Source: an uncultured Balneolaceae bacterium (lineage in GTDB: Bacteria; Bacteroidota; Rhodothermia; Balneolales; Balneolaceae). Taken from it: a DNA stretch of 54,412 nucleotides. A model generated the notes under the pieces. The model ran no database searches and was not told the DNA's origin. It was given only the letters and a program-made list of their open reading frames with translations. A program made the position numbers and the translations under genes. Below are positions 24,533 to 33,679 of this stretch, in pieces (the stretch's first letter is position 1; every line of letters begins with the position of its first letter). The stretch is from contig CALJMB010000223.1 of NCBI GenBank assembly GCA_937982515.1, positions 1 to 54,412 of the forward strand. The letters are read 5' to 3'.

Positions 24533-25522
24533 CTACACACTGGCAAATGGCTTCAGATTCATATTGGCATACATCCCTCTTTCTGCCATCATATATCCCG
24601 TTACAGCTATCATAGCTGCATTGTCTGTGCAATAGGCAAGCTTTGGAATATGTAAATCAAGACTTTTCTCTGACGCCAATTTCTTTGCTTTACTTCTCAG
24701 CATGGAATTCGCCGAAACCCCTCCTGCAAGAACTATCGTTGAAACTCCGGTATGCTCAACAGCTTTAGCCAGCTTTTTTATCAACACTTCAGTAATGGCA
24801 TACGATACGCTGGCGCATATATTATTAAGATTGTTTTCTACAAACGCTTCTTTGTTTTCTTTCTCTTCCAAATAATACAAAACGGAGGTTTTAAGCCCGG
24901 AGAAACTGAATTCAAAATCACTGTCCAAAAGAGCTTGTGGAAAATCGTGAAACCGGGGGTCGCCTTCTTTCGATTCACGATCAATGATGGGTCCGGCCGG
25001 ATAAGGAAGGCCCAAAATCTTACCAATCTTGTCAAACGCCTCTCCTGCTGCATCATCCCGTGTCTGCCCCAGTAACTCATGATCGAAGGGACCCTTTACG
25101 TGAATCAATTGAGTATGTCCTCCGGAAACCGTCAATGCCACAAAAGGATAACGTGGCTGTTGATCGATAAAATTAGCATAAATATGAGCGTCCATATGAT
25201 TAACCCCGATCAATGGAATACTATGAGAGAGAGAGACTCCCTTGGCGAAGCACAGTCCTACCAGCAGCGAGCCCATAAGTCCGGGACCCTGAGTAACGGC
25301 TATGGCATCAATGCTATCGAGTGAGCTATCGGCCTCCTCCAGTGCCTGCTCTACGGTTGCCCATATCTTTTTATGGTGAGCGCGGGACGCCAACTCCGGA
25401 ACGATGCCCCCGTATTGTTCATGAATAGCCTGTGAGGCAATTATATTAGACTTCAGACCTCTGTCTGTATAGACAGCTGCTGCCGTTTCATCGCAGGAAG
25501 ATTCAATTCCAAGAATATTCAT
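24533..25522 (-). CDS. tsaD: tRNA threonylcarbamoyladenosine transferase TsaD
   Basis: With TsaB and TsaE, transfers the threonylcarbamoyl group to A37 of ANN-decoding tRNAs. The 329-residue protein has the ASKHA-fold start GIESSCDETAAAVY (4-17), the metal-binding His pair in GVNHMDAHIYA (about 106-116), VSGGHTQLIHV, DDAAGEAFDKIGK, and the C-terminal CTDNAAMIAVTGY with its metal-ligand Asp. Length is close to normal (about 335-345). It starts with ATG at 25522. Convergent with rnhA and downstream of dnaK on the same strand but separated by a terminator. Confidence 0.96.
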   Translation of the reverse strand: MNILGIESSCDETAAAVYTDRGLKSNIIASQAIHEQYGGIVPELASRAHHKKIWATVEQALEEADSSLDSIDAIAVTQGPGLMGSLLVGLCFAKGVSLSHSIPLIGVNHMDAHIYANFIDQQPRYPFVALTVSGGHTQLIHVKGPFDHELLGQTRDDAAGEAFDKIGKILGLPYPAGPIIDRESKEGDPRFHDFPQALLDSDFEFSFSGLKTSVLYYLEEKENKEAFVENNLNNICASVSYAITEVLIKKLAKAVEHTGVSTIVLAGGVSANSMLRSKAKKLASEKSLDLHIPKLAYCTDNAAMIAVTGYMMAERGMYANMNLKPFASV

Positions 25523-25700
25523 AGCCTGGATTCGTAATACCTATTTCGTGACGCGTTGAGGTTAAAGGTACAAAATACTGAATCAAAACCAGAGCGTCGA
25601 GTGCCAGAGGGAAGCTTCCTCTGCCACGCAGGTTTACAAAACAAATGCATTATGAGTTATATAAAACACACATTACACGTCACGAATTGTGTATTAAAAT

Positions 25701-25735
25701 AAAAAAGCTCCGGAGCTTTTCCTGCCCCGGAGCTG
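25701..25735 (-). terminator. Rho-independent terminator after dnaK
   Basis: Read on the minus strand, AGCTCCGG pairs with CCGGAGCT and is followed by TTTTTTATTTTAA, starting about 30 bases past the dnaK stop. The inner AAAAGCTCCGGAGCTTTT is itself a perfect palindrome. It separates dnaK from tsaD. Confidence 0.85.
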
Positions 25736-25766
25736 GTGTATATGTAATGAGTACTAAACTATTTAT

Positions 25767-27701
25767 TTACTTGTTATCATCGTCATCGTCAACGACTTCG
25801 AAGTCGGCATCTACAGCGTCGTCAGACTCTTCTTGCGATGCCTGAGCTCCGCCGGCTTGTTCACCGTTGCCCGGCGTCTCGCCCTGGGCCTGCTCCTGCT
25901 GCGCTGCCTGATAGATCTCCTGTGAAGCTGCCGACCATGCATTATTGAGTTCTTCTATTGCACTGTCAAGCTCATCCACATTTTCTTCTTTGTGAAGCTT
26001 TTCCAATTTTTCGAGTGCTTCTTCGATCTTCGCTTTGTTATCTTCAGAGATCTTATCTCCGTGCTCATCCAGTTGTTTACGGGTTGAGAATACCAGGCTG
26101 TCTGCCTCATTCAGCTTTTCGGTCCGCTCGCGGATCTTCTTATCTTCCTCGGCGTGTTCTTCGGCAGCCTGTTTCATTTTTTCGATCTCTTCTTCACTCA
26201 GTCCGGAAGAAGACTCAATGCGGATACTCTGCTCTTTACCGGTGCCTTTATCTTTGGCGCTTACGTTGAGAACACCGTCGGCATCGATGTCGAAAGTTAC
26301 TTCGATCTGCGGTACACCTCTTGGTGCCGGTGGTATTCCATCCAGGTGGAAACGTCCCAGCGTACGGTTGTCCTGAGCTTTAGCCCGCTCACCCTGCAGA
26401 ATGTGAATTTCCACACTCGTCTGGTTATCGGCCGCTGTAGAGAATGTTTCCTTCTTACTGGTTGGAATAGTGGTATTAGCTTCAATCAGCTTGGTTGTCA
26501 CTCCACCCAATGTTTCGATACCGAGAGTAAGCGGTGTTACATCAAGCAGTACCACATCGTCTACATCGCCAGACAATACCCCACCTTGAATAGCAGCTCC
26601 TACGGCTACCACCTCATCGGGGTTAACGCCTTTGCTCGGCTCTTTGCCAAAGAAATCCTTTACAACTTCCTGGATCTTTGGAATCCGGGTAGAACCACCT
26701 ACCAGGATTACCTGATCGATATCACCCTTACTCAATCCGGCATCTTTCAGCGACTGCCTGCAGGGATCAATAGTTTTTTGAACCAGATCATCAATAAGCT
26801 TTTCAAACTGAGACCGGCTGATATCTATATTTAAATGCTTCGGTCCTGAGTCGGTAGCTGTAATAAAAGGAAGATTTACATTGGTTTTCTGAGAGCTTGA
26901 AAGCTCGATCTTAGCTTTCTCGGCCGCATCTTTCAGGCGTTGCATAGCCATCGGATCTTTTCTCAGATCAATACCTTCGTCCTTTTTAAACTCATCAGCC
27001 AGGTAGTTGATCAGGCGGGAATCAAAGTCATCGCCACCAAGATGAGTATCACCACTGGTAGATTTAACCTCAAAAACGCCATCGCCCAATTCCAGGATGG
27101 AAACGTCGAACGTACCTCCACCCAAATCGTAAACTACAATGGTCTGATCCTTGTCTTTTTTATCCAAACCGTACGATAAAGAAGCAGCTGTAGGCTCGTT
27201 AATAATGCGACGCACATTCAGGCCTGCAATATCCCCGGCTTCCTGAGTAGCTTTTCGCTGAGCATCATTGAAATAGGCCGGGACGGTGACAACCGCATCC
27301 GTTACTTTTTCACCCAGATACTCCTCGGCTGTTTGCTTCATTTTCTGAAGCACCATGGCAGAAATTTCCTGAGGGGCATACTTTCTGTCCTCAATTTGTA
27401 CACGGGCGGTATTGTCATCTCCTTTTACAATCTTATAAGAAGCCTGTTTAGCCTCTTCTTCTACCTCATTAAACAGACGGCCCATAAACCGTTTAATGGA
27501 AGACACAGTTTTTTCAGGATTGGTAATAGCCTGTCTTTTGGCGGGAGCGCCTACAAGCCGCTCTCCATCTTTAGTAAATGCGACAACTGATGGCGTCGTA
27601 CGGCCACCTTCTGAATTTTGTATGACTACAGGCTCATTCCCTTCCATCACGGCTACACAGGAGTTGGTAGTACCTAAGTCAATTCCTATAATTTTACCCA
27701 T
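25767..27701 (-). CDS. dnaK: Molecular chaperone DnaK (Hsp70)
   Basis: ATP-dependent chaperone for folding and protection of proteins. 644 residues: nucleotide-binding domain (about 1-385; GIDLGTTNSCVAVMEG at 4-19, VVYDLGGGTFDVSILE, ILVGGSTRIPKIQ), linker VLLDVTPLTLGIETLGG, substrate-binding domain (to about 505), helical lid, and a Gln/Gly-rich then strongly acidic tail ending EVVDDDDDNK. Its 5' end is 115 bases after hsp20 on the same strand, so at least part of its transcription may come from the sigma-54-type hsp20 promoter. The gap also holds a 9-5-9 inverted repeat. dnaJ and grpE are not in the window. Confidence 0.98.
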   Translation of the reverse strand: MGKIIGIDLGTTNSCVAVMEGNEPVVIQNSEGGRTTPSVVAFTKDGERLVGAPAKRQAITNPEKTVSSIKRFMGRLFNEVEEEAKQASYKIVKGDDNTARVQIEDRKYAPQEISAMVLQKMKQTAEEYLGEKVTDAVVTVPAYFNDAQRKATQEAGDIAGLNVRRIINEPTAASLSYGLDKKDKDQTIVVYDLGGGTFDVSILELGDGVFEVKSTSGDTHLGGDDFDSRLINYLADEFKKDEGIDLRKDPMAMQRLKDAAEKAKIELSSSQKTNVNLPFITATDSGPKHLNIDISRSQFEKLIDDLVQKTIDPCRQSLKDAGLSKGDIDQVILVGGSTRIPKIQEVVKDFFGKEPSKGVNPDEVVAVGAAIQGGVLSGDVDDVVLLDVTPLTLGIETLGGVTTKLIEANTTIPTSKKETFSTAADNQTSVEIHILQGERAKAQDNRTLGRFHLDGIPPAPRGVPQIEVTFDIDADGVLNVSAKDKGTGKEQSIRIESSSGLSEEEIEKMKQAAEEHAEEDKKIRERTEKLNEADSLVFSTRKQLDEHGDKISEDNKAKIEEALEKLEKLHKEENVDELDSAIEELNNAWSAASQEIYQAAQQEQAQGETPGNGEQAGGAQASQEESDDAVDADFEVVDDDDDNK

Positions 27702-27769
27702 AATTCGTTATCTGTGATTTTTGATTTAATAGTTAATTTGTTTTAAAAGTCTTAGCTCTTGCTTACTGA

Positions 27770-27792
27770 TTCCATCACGTCAGGTAATGGAA
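27770..27792 (-). promoter_or_regulatory. 9-5-9 inverted repeat between hsp20 and dnaK
   Basis: Left arm TTCCATCAC (27770-27778) and right arm GTAATGGAA (27784-27792) are complementary at 8 of 9 positions around the 5-base centre GTCAG. It lies about 70 bases before the dnaK start codon. It is not CIRCE (TTAGCACTC-N9-GAGTGCTAA), is not GC-rich and has no T-run, so an operator or mRNA hairpin is more likely than a terminator. Confidence 0.55.
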
Positions 27793-27816
27793 CAAGCACT
27801 TAATTTCTCTTAGCTA

Positions 27817-28242
27817 TTACTTAATCGGTATGGACTTTGAATCTTTTAGCACATCCGATTTTGGCATTGATACAGTCAACACGCCGTTGCGGAAGCGGGC
27901 ATCCGTTTCCGCTGCATTAACATTTTCAGGTAATGCGAATGAGCGTGAAAATACACCTGTAGATCGTTCTTGCCGCCGGTACGACTCACCTTCATCAATC
28001 TCTTCGATACGTTCTCCTTTGATGGTCAGTACCTGCTCTTTCAACGCTATATTGATCTCTTTTTTCGTGAGCCCCGGCAAATCGAGTAAAATTTTATACT
28101 CGCCTTCACTCTCGATAATGTCACATGCCGGCGTAAAGTCATGTCCTCTATCTTCAAGTGGGATTATGCGTTCTACAAAATCCTGGATATCTCTGCCCAG
28201 TTTGCTTAACTGTTTTTCTATGTCGATTGTAAATTCGCTCAT
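27817..28242 (-). CDS. Small heat shock protein, Hsp20 family
   Basis: ATP-independent holdase that binds unfolding proteins and hands them to DnaK. 141 residues: a short N-terminal arm, an alpha-crystallin domain (about 40-130; EYKILLDLPGLTKKEINIAL, LTIKGER, RSFALPENVN, NGVLTVSMPK), and a C-terminal SIPIK that supplies the IxI motif used for oligomer assembly. It starts with ATG at 28242. Directly upstream is a perfect sigma-54 promoter motif (28279-28294). dnaK follows 115 bases downstream in the same direction. Confidence 0.95.
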   Translation of the reverse strand: MSEFTIDIEKQLSKLGRDIQDFVERIIPLEDRGHDFTPACDIIESEGEYKILLDLPGLTKKEINIALKEQVLTIKGERIEEIDEGESYRRQERSTGVFSRSFALPENVNAAETDARFRNGVLTVSMPKSDVLKDSKSIPIK

Positions 28243-28278
28243 AAACTTACCCGTTAGTTCACATTTTCTTATAGGGAA

Positions 28279-28294
28279 GCAATGACAGTGCCAA
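28279..28294 (-). promoter_or_regulatory. Sigma-54 (-24/-12) promoter of hsp20
   Basis: On the minus strand the sequence reads TGGCAC, five bases (TGTCA), TTGCT. That is a full match to the RpoN consensus TGGCAC-N5-TTGCW, with exactly 10 bases between the invariant GG and GC. A transcript would start near 28267, giving a leader of about 25 bases before the hsp20 ATG. The 148-base gap to aroA gives room for an activator site, but no convincing enhancer palindrome was identified. Confidence 0.8.
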
Positions 28295-28390
28295 TCTGAA
28301 GGACAAGTCTTTATTTATGACGTATTGACACTATCAAAAAACTAAAAGGCGGGAATTGTCAGAATTGCACAGCTATGGTTAGAAAAGTTC

Positions 28391-29677
28391 TCAATTCGTC
28401 AGAACTTTCAGATCATCCCAAAAAGAGGGATACGAAATGGCAGCGCATTCTGCACCGATAATGTTACTTGGCTTCTCTCCCATCATGGCAAGAACGGCCG
28501 CAGCCATAGCAATACGATGATCATGATAACTTGAATAATTCGCTGGCCTTGGCTGGAAATGTGGGTTGCCACGAACTTCCAACCCATCATCAAATTCAGT
28601 AAAATCGGCCCCGGCTGACTGCAATATTTCTGCCATGGCTTTCAGGCGATCGGTCTCTTTGTGGCGAAGCTCCTGTGCTCCCGATATGGTCGACACCCCA
28701 TCGGCAAATAGCATAGCCACCGTAAGTATGGGGAGTTCATCTATACAGTTTGGTACCACCTCTCCGGTTATGTCAACAGGTTGCAACACACTGCTTTTAA
28801 CAGACAAGTCGGCCACAGGCTCGGCGCCTTCTGTACGCTCATTCTCGATAGAAATATTGGCTCCCATATTTTGCAGGATATCAAGAGCCGCCGTACGGGT
28901 GGGATTTATTCCTACTGCATTCAGGTAAATAGAAGCATTGGGATGGATACATCCTGCTACCAGCCAAAAAGCTGCTGCCGAAAAATCGTTAGGTACCGCA
29001 TACGTCTGAGCAGGTATCTCATGATCTGAAGAACTGGAAATAATCCGCTTACGGCCATCCTCTTCCACAGGCAGCTTAAGCAGGCGCTCAGTATGGTCGC
29101 GGCTGGGCAGTGTTTCTATCACCCTGGTAGGTTCATCACCAAATAACCCGGCTAAAAGGACACACGATTTTAGCTGAGCGCTTGGAATAGGCAATTCAAA
29201 TTCCAGTGGATGTACGGGGCCCGTCCTTTTGATCTCAAGAGGCGCGAAATCCCCATTCCGGGCTCTGATTGTGATGCCCATCCGACTCAGGGGATCAATG
29301 ATGCGCCTCATAGTACGTGCAGACAGCGATTCATCTCCAGTTAGCGTACAGCTGACACCGGCTCCGCCCACTATGCCGCTTAGCAGCCGAATGGTGGTTC
29401 CCGAATTTCCACAATCCAGATTTGATACCGGTTGTTTCAACCCGTCGCGCCCTCTTCCCTTTACCAAAACCGTAGTTCCCTCCTGTTCTATATCCACCCC
29501 TAACTGACGCATGCAGGAGAGGGTGTCCTGCGGATCGGCAGCGGCCGAATAATTGCGAATCTCTGACTCTCCCCTGTGAAGGGAGGCAAACATGGCGGCC
29601 CGGTGTGAAATGGATTTATCAGGAGGAAGTGAGAGCGTGCCTTCAAGCTTTGAGGCAGGTTGTATTTCTTTATTCAT
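28391..29677 (-). CDS. aroA: 3-phosphoshikimate 1-carboxyvinyltransferase (EPSP synthase)
   Basis: Joins shikimate-3-phosphate and phosphoenolpyruvate in the shikimate pathway to aromatic amino acids. 428 residues. Substrate-binding motifs visible are LPPDKSISHRAAMFASL (17-33), LDCGNSGTTIRLLSG (about 85-99), GINPTRT near 253, and ELRHKETDRLKAMAEIL near 338. FDDGLEVRG and YHDHRIAMAAAVLA near the C-terminus complete the family pattern. Start ATG at 29677. No other aro genes are nearby. It lies upstream of hsp20 on the same strand with 148 bases between, and the sigma-54 motif makes independent control of hsp20 likely. Confidence 0.97.
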   Translation of the reverse strand: MNKEIQPASKLEGTLSLPPDKSISHRAAMFASLHRGESEIRNYSAAADPQDTLSCMRQLGVDIEQEGTTVLVKGRGRDGLKQPVSNLDCGNSGTTIRLLSGIVGGAGVSCTLTGDESLSARTMRRIIDPLSRMGITIRARNGDFAPLEIKRTGPVHPLEFELPIPSAQLKSCVLLAGLFGDEPTRVIETLPSRDHTERLLKLPVEEDGRKRIISSSSDHEIPAQTYAVPNDFSAAAFWLVAGCIHPNASIYLNAVGINPTRTAALDILQNMGANISIENERTEGAEPVADLSVKSSVLQPVDITGEVVPNCIDELPILTVAMLFADGVSTISGAQELRHKETDRLKAMAEILQSAGADFTEFDDGLEVRGNPHFQPRPANYSSYHDHRIAMAAAVLAMMGEKPSNIIGAECAAISYPSFWDDLKVLTN

Positions 29678-29795
29678 GAACTGGTTTTAGGTCATCATTA
29701 ATTTTTGGAGAAGAGGAATATATGTTTCTCTATGACATAAACCAATATTACACAGCCGTACTCGGCGTACAAAAGTCAGAATATGCCGGTTCTGC

Positions 29796-29815
29796 ATTCA
29801 GAATTCTGACTCCTG
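29796..29815. repeat. ATTCAGAATTCTGACTCCTG element
   Basis: A short intergenic element between the TPR gene and aroA. Part of its reverse complement (CAGGAGTCAGAAT) appears at 1924-1936 near the SDR gene. It contains the palindrome TCAGAATTCTGA. The role is unknown; it looks like a dispersed intergenic repeat. Confidence 0.5.
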
Positions 29816-29864
29816 TATTTCGGTGGGTATGGGTTGATTACCTTTTATACTGCTCAGGTAACGC

Positions 29865-32855
29865 CTATTCCGATTGCAACAGGCGCTGAGCTTCACTGGC
29901 TTCAGGGCTGTCGGGATAATTCTCTACAATTGAGTTAAGAATGTTTCTTGCTTCACCCCGGTTGCCGAGCTGTATGTGGCACTCCGCACTCTTCAACAAT
30001 GCTTTGGCTACCCATTCTCCAAAAGCCTGGTACAATACCGTTACATTTACATAGGCATCCAGCGCCTGATCATACCGCTTTTGGCGTTGCTCAATAACTC
30101 CTAACAGGTACTGCGCCTCTGCCCCCACCTCTGTGGTGTTTGCTTCCGCAACCAGGCTGAGAAGATCCTTGGCCTCTGAATAACTCCCATTTCTCAGTGC
30201 CACTTTACCTAGCCCTACATTTGCAGGCGCGTAGTTACCATTTCTGTCTAACGCGGCTTCAAATTGCCTCCGGGCTTCTGCTGTATTGTTCATAGCCAGT
30301 TGAGCATTTCCCATACCGATGCGCGCCTCTAAAAAATAGCCCGTTCCTTTTTCCAGCATCCTGTTAAAGTAATCAAACGAGGCCTGATAGTTGCCCCGTT
30401 CGTAGGAGATTCTGCCAAGGGCGGCCAGGGAAGGTGCTGCCTGTTCAGAATTAAAATAGTTATTGACTACTGTCTCGTAGGCTTCCATAGCCTGACCGGC
30501 CTGACCGGTTTGCTCATATGCATTTGCCAGATTAAAATAGGCATCCGGCAACATTTGCTCATTATTGGTAATTCGAATATACTGATTCAACTCCTTTACA
30601 GCATGTTCATAATCTCCCGATTGCATAAGGTTCTCAGCTTTTCGGTATCGGAGGCGGTCAGCTGTGGCAGCCTGAGGATGATTCGCCAAAAATTCCTCCA
30701 AAATATCAGTACTTGAATCGGTTTTCCCGGCCGAAAGCTGTGCATACTGGATCCCGTTAACGGCTTCGATGATGTAGTCGCTTTTCGGATATTCATCCAT
30801 CACCTTTTTATAAGCTTCTATAGCTTTGTCATACTCGCCGGCATTGTAGTAGGCATCACCAATATTATACTGAGATCGGGCAGCCCAGCTGGTATTGGGA
30901 TATTTATTGATCACAGTCTGAAACTCTTCTATGGCCTGGGTATAGTTACCTGTATTGAGATAGATATAAGCGATGTTATACTGTGCCTGTTCTCTTAACC
31001 GGCTGAAGGGATAGATACGCAAAAATCTTCTGAACGTAGTTACCGCTTCGTAAGTCTGTTCTGCACGGTAGTGGCTGTTTGCAACCTGGAACATCGCATA
31101 ATCTCCCCCCGGTTCCGCACCTATAGCTTTTTGATACTGTTGGATGGCGTTTGAATAATCCCCTATTGCATAATACGCGTCACCCAATCTAAGCCGGGTA
31201 TCTGTATCGTATGGAAACAGAGCAACAGGTGGTGGTTCATAGTCTTCTATAAAAGTTTGCAGAGGCGGAATGGCCTTTCGGTATTCGCCCATCTTAAAGT
31301 AACTCCAGCCCAGAGAATACCGGGCAGCGCCTGATAATTCATGATTAGCGTTATTGCGTAAAAACTCTTCCAGTTGTGCACTGGCAGGGCCGTAGTGTTC
31401 CATACTGTAATAAGAGTCGGCGCTCCAGAATAGGGCCTCTTTACCCAGAGGGGTGTTGGGAGCATCTTTGTAAACGCGCTCAAAACCACTCTGAGCTTGC
31501 TTATACGCCTGGTTTCTGTATTGAACCCAGGCTCTCTGAAAACGAGCCTGCAGTTTAACTTGCGGATCGATGTTGGTGAGCTTTTCTGCAGCTTCAAAGG
31601 CTTGCATAGAACGGCTATATTCTTTGTTGGCAAAGTATGCCTCACCCAGCAAGGTATAAACTTTACCTGCCCACGCGAGTTCTTCCTTGCTTCGAACCAG
31701 CGGCAACAGCACTTCAATGGCTTCACTATAATTTCCCATCTCAAAAGCAGTGATGGCCCATTCGTAATAAGCTTCTTCAACCCACAGCCCCTGTTTGTAC
31801 CGGCTGCCAAATGTGCGGAATGTTTGGATAGCTTCTCCGTACCGGCCGCCCAACTTTTCATTCACAGCTTTATAATAAAGAGCCTTACGGGCAAGTTCAT
31901 CGTTACCTTCCGCTGCCTTTCCAAATGAGGCAGATGCCCAGTGGTAAATTTGCTGTTTGTTATATATCCACCCCAACCCATAATGAGCTTTTCGAACCTC
32001 ATCGGTTCCTTTTTTCATATTGGTATATTGCAGATAGTAGTTTGAGGCCTGGTCAAAATTATTCAGATAGTTGTGACTTTCTGCAATTAAATAAACGGCC
32101 TTGCCCTTTAACTCCTCATCCAGATAGGGAATAGCGTTCCTGAATGCTTCAATAGCCTGGTGATATTTGCCCTGCTGGTAATAGGATTCTCCTAATGCCG
32201 TGCCTATACGGCGCGTCATATCGTGGTGGGGATAGCGCTCTCTCAACAACTCAAAAGCTTCAGAAGAAGAATCAAACTTATTCTCACTTAAATAAAGGCG
32301 GCCGCGGGCATACAGTGCTTTAGGTGCCCATTCAGATTTAGGGAACTCATCGGCCAGCTTCATAAAAACAGAACGGGCCTCTTGTTTATCACCCATTGAA
32401 ATGTAGGCTTCTGCCATCCAATAGTACGTTTGTGCAGCCTGCCTGTCATCTACATTCTGATTCAGTACGCGCTCATAATAAGAGATAGCTTGCTGATACT
32501 TAAGCTCACTTTCGGCTATTCGGGCCAGTTCGATCAAAAGCTTTCGCGAAAATGTATTGTCAGGATAGCTCCGGATAAATTGTTCATAATAAGCAGGTGC
32601 CTGAAGCGAATCCGTCCTCCCAAGAGCTCTTGCATGATAAAATGCGGCAGACTGGCGTAGTTCATGATCCGGGTGTGCTTCGATAAACCTCTCCAGCTCC
32701 CGGGCTGCCTGGGCATATAATCCTTTTTCGAAGAGCGCCACTCCCTGCTCATAATTCTCTGTAGGCGGGTGTTGTATTTCCTGAGCCTGTATGATAAAAG
32801 GAGAATTTAAAAGTAAGATACCTAGTACAACAAAAAAACTGCGAGGCTTAAGCAT
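29865..32855 (-). CDS. Large exported TPR-repeat protein
   Basis: 996 residues. A signal peptide (about 1-24, hydrophobic VVLGILLLNSPFIIQAQ) is followed by tetratricopeptide-like repeats over almost the whole length, roughly 25 by eye. Typical units are YEQGVALFEKGLYAQAAREL, YEQFIRSYPD, YNIGDAYYNAGEYDKAIEAY and FNLANAYEQTGQAGQAMEAY. Many repeats carry the long-loop pattern of BamD/YbgF-like proteins (IxxYPxSxxAxxA). It is expected in the periplasm or on the inner face of the outer membrane as a protein-binding scaffold. No catalytic domain is seen. The precise role is unknown; co-orientation with the CBS-ACT and hflX genes may be incidental (about 130-base gap). Confidence 0.88.
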   Translation of the reverse strand: MLKPRSFFVVLGILLLNSPFIIQAQEIQHPPTENYEQGVALFEKGLYAQAARELERFIEAHPDHELRQSAAFYHARALGRTDSLQAPAYYEQFIRSYPDNTFSRKLLIELARIAESELKYQQAISYYERVLNQNVDDRQAAQTYYWMAEAYISMGDKQEARSVFMKLADEFPKSEWAPKALYARGRLYLSENKFDSSSEAFELLRERYPHHDMTRRIGTALGESYYQQGKYHQAIEAFRNAIPYLDEELKGKAVYLIAESHNYLNNFDQASNYYLQYTNMKKGTDEVRKAHYGLGWIYNKQQIYHWASASFGKAAEGNDELARKALYYKAVNEKLGGRYGEAIQTFRTFGSRYKQGLWVEEAYYEWAITAFEMGNYSEAIEVLLPLVRSKEELAWAGKVYTLLGEAYFANKEYSRSMQAFEAAEKLTNIDPQVKLQARFQRAWVQYRNQAYKQAQSGFERVYKDAPNTPLGKEALFWSADSYYSMEHYGPASAQLEEFLRNNANHELSGAARYSLGWSYFKMGEYRKAIPPLQTFIEDYEPPPVALFPYDTDTRLRLGDAYYAIGDYSNAIQQYQKAIGAEPGGDYAMFQVANSHYRAEQTYEAVTTFRRFLRIYPFSRLREQAQYNIAYIYLNTGNYTQAIEEFQTVINKYPNTSWAARSQYNIGDAYYNAGEYDKAIEAYKKVMDEYPKSDYIIEAVNGIQYAQLSAGKTDSSTDILEEFLANHPQAATADRLRYRKAENLMQSGDYEHAVKELNQYIRITNNEQMLPDAYFNLANAYEQTGQAGQAMEAYETVVNNYFNSEQAAPSLAALGRISYERGNYQASFDYFNRMLEKGTGYFLEARIGMGNAQLAMNNTAEARRQFEAALDRNGNYAPANVGLGKVALRNGSYSEAKDLLSLVAEANTTEVGAEAQYLLGVIEQRQKRYDQALDAYVNVTVLYQAFGEWVAKALLKSAECHIQLGNRGEARNILNSIVENYPDSPEASEAQRLLQSE

Positions 32856-32983
32856 CAGAAGTTTTAAGATTACAATTTTAATTTATTAATAGGACAGATC
32901 ATACATTTTGATCCTATGCTGTGTAAAAAAAAGAAAGGGTTTATACCCCCGGTTCAGCCTGAGTATCCCGGGTTGCCATTTAA

Positions 32984-33652
32984 TTACATATCCAAATATT
33001 TCATAAGCTCGTCGGCACGGGTTTCCAGATCTATGCCAAAAGCCTCGGTTCCTGATTCGGCGCTAACTGAATAGCCATAGCGCCTGAGTGAAGCTGCAAC
33101 GCGTGAAACATCCTCTATATTAAGTTTGATTGACACTTCATACAGATTACTAACAGCATCTGGTACTTCAACCGTTACACCCAGTATTTTGGCTCCCTCT
33201 ACTTCTATAAGGTGTACAATTTCTGACAGGCTGAAATCTCTTTGATGAAGCTCTATCGTTACGATAGACCCGTATGCAGTCAGATTCAACATACCTGTCA
33301 AGGCCTCCAAAACATCTTGTTTTTGAACGGTCCCCAGGTATGTCATCTGTTCATCAACTACAGGTATGATGCGCATTTCATAGAGCAGCATCAGCCGGAT
33401 CGCCTCGAATATATGTTGGGCGGCATAAACTTTTACTGCTTCCTCAAGCCCGATGTCCGAAACATATTTGGCGTCATCGGAAAGATTTCGAATGGCTTTA
33501 CGGGATGCTTGTCCAATCAATTTATGAGTGGTAGAGTCCACAACCGGAAGATAGTCGGTATCCAATAACTCCATGCGTTGTTCAACCTCAGGAATAGAGT
33601 CCAGGCCCTTCAAAGGCCTGATATCGGTATTTAATTTTTTACTAGCCAGCAT
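32984..33652 (-). CDS. CBS-pair plus ACT-like domain protein
   Basis: 222 residues, cytoplasmic. Two CBS motifs are visible (about 1-60 with YLPVVDSTTHKLIGQASRKAI, and about 62-120 with RIIPVVDEQMTYLGTVQKQDVLEAL), which together form a Bateman module that normally binds adenine nucleotides. An ACT-like domain follows (about 125-200, SIVTIELHQRDFSLSEIVHLIE, then VSIKLNIEDVSRVAASLRRYGY). The combination suggests a ligand-sensing regulator, but no effector or catalytic domain is present. The ATG at 33652 lies 27 bases after the hflX stop, so it is probably co-transcribed with hflX. Confidence 0.85.
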   Translation of the reverse strand: MLASKKLNTDIRPLKGLDSIPEVEQRMELLDTDYLPVVDSTTHKLIGQASRKAIRNLSDDAKYVSDIGLEEAVKVYAAQHIFEAIRLMLLYEMRIIPVVDEQMTYLGTVQKQDVLEALTGMLNLTAYGSIVTIELHQRDFSLSEIVHLIEVEGAKILGVTVEVPDAVSNLYEVSIKLNIEDVSRVAASLRRYGYSVSAESGTEAFGIDLETRADELMKYLDM

Positions 33653-33679
33653 ATCTGTTCACCGTTTTCTTTGCAATAG

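Noticed and set aside
27702..27816. CIRCE/HrcA operator or sigma-54 promoter directly before dnaK
   Set aside because: No TTAGCACTC/GAGTGCTAA pair; the best GG...GC pair has 9 rather than 10 bases between, which RpoN does not tolerate.
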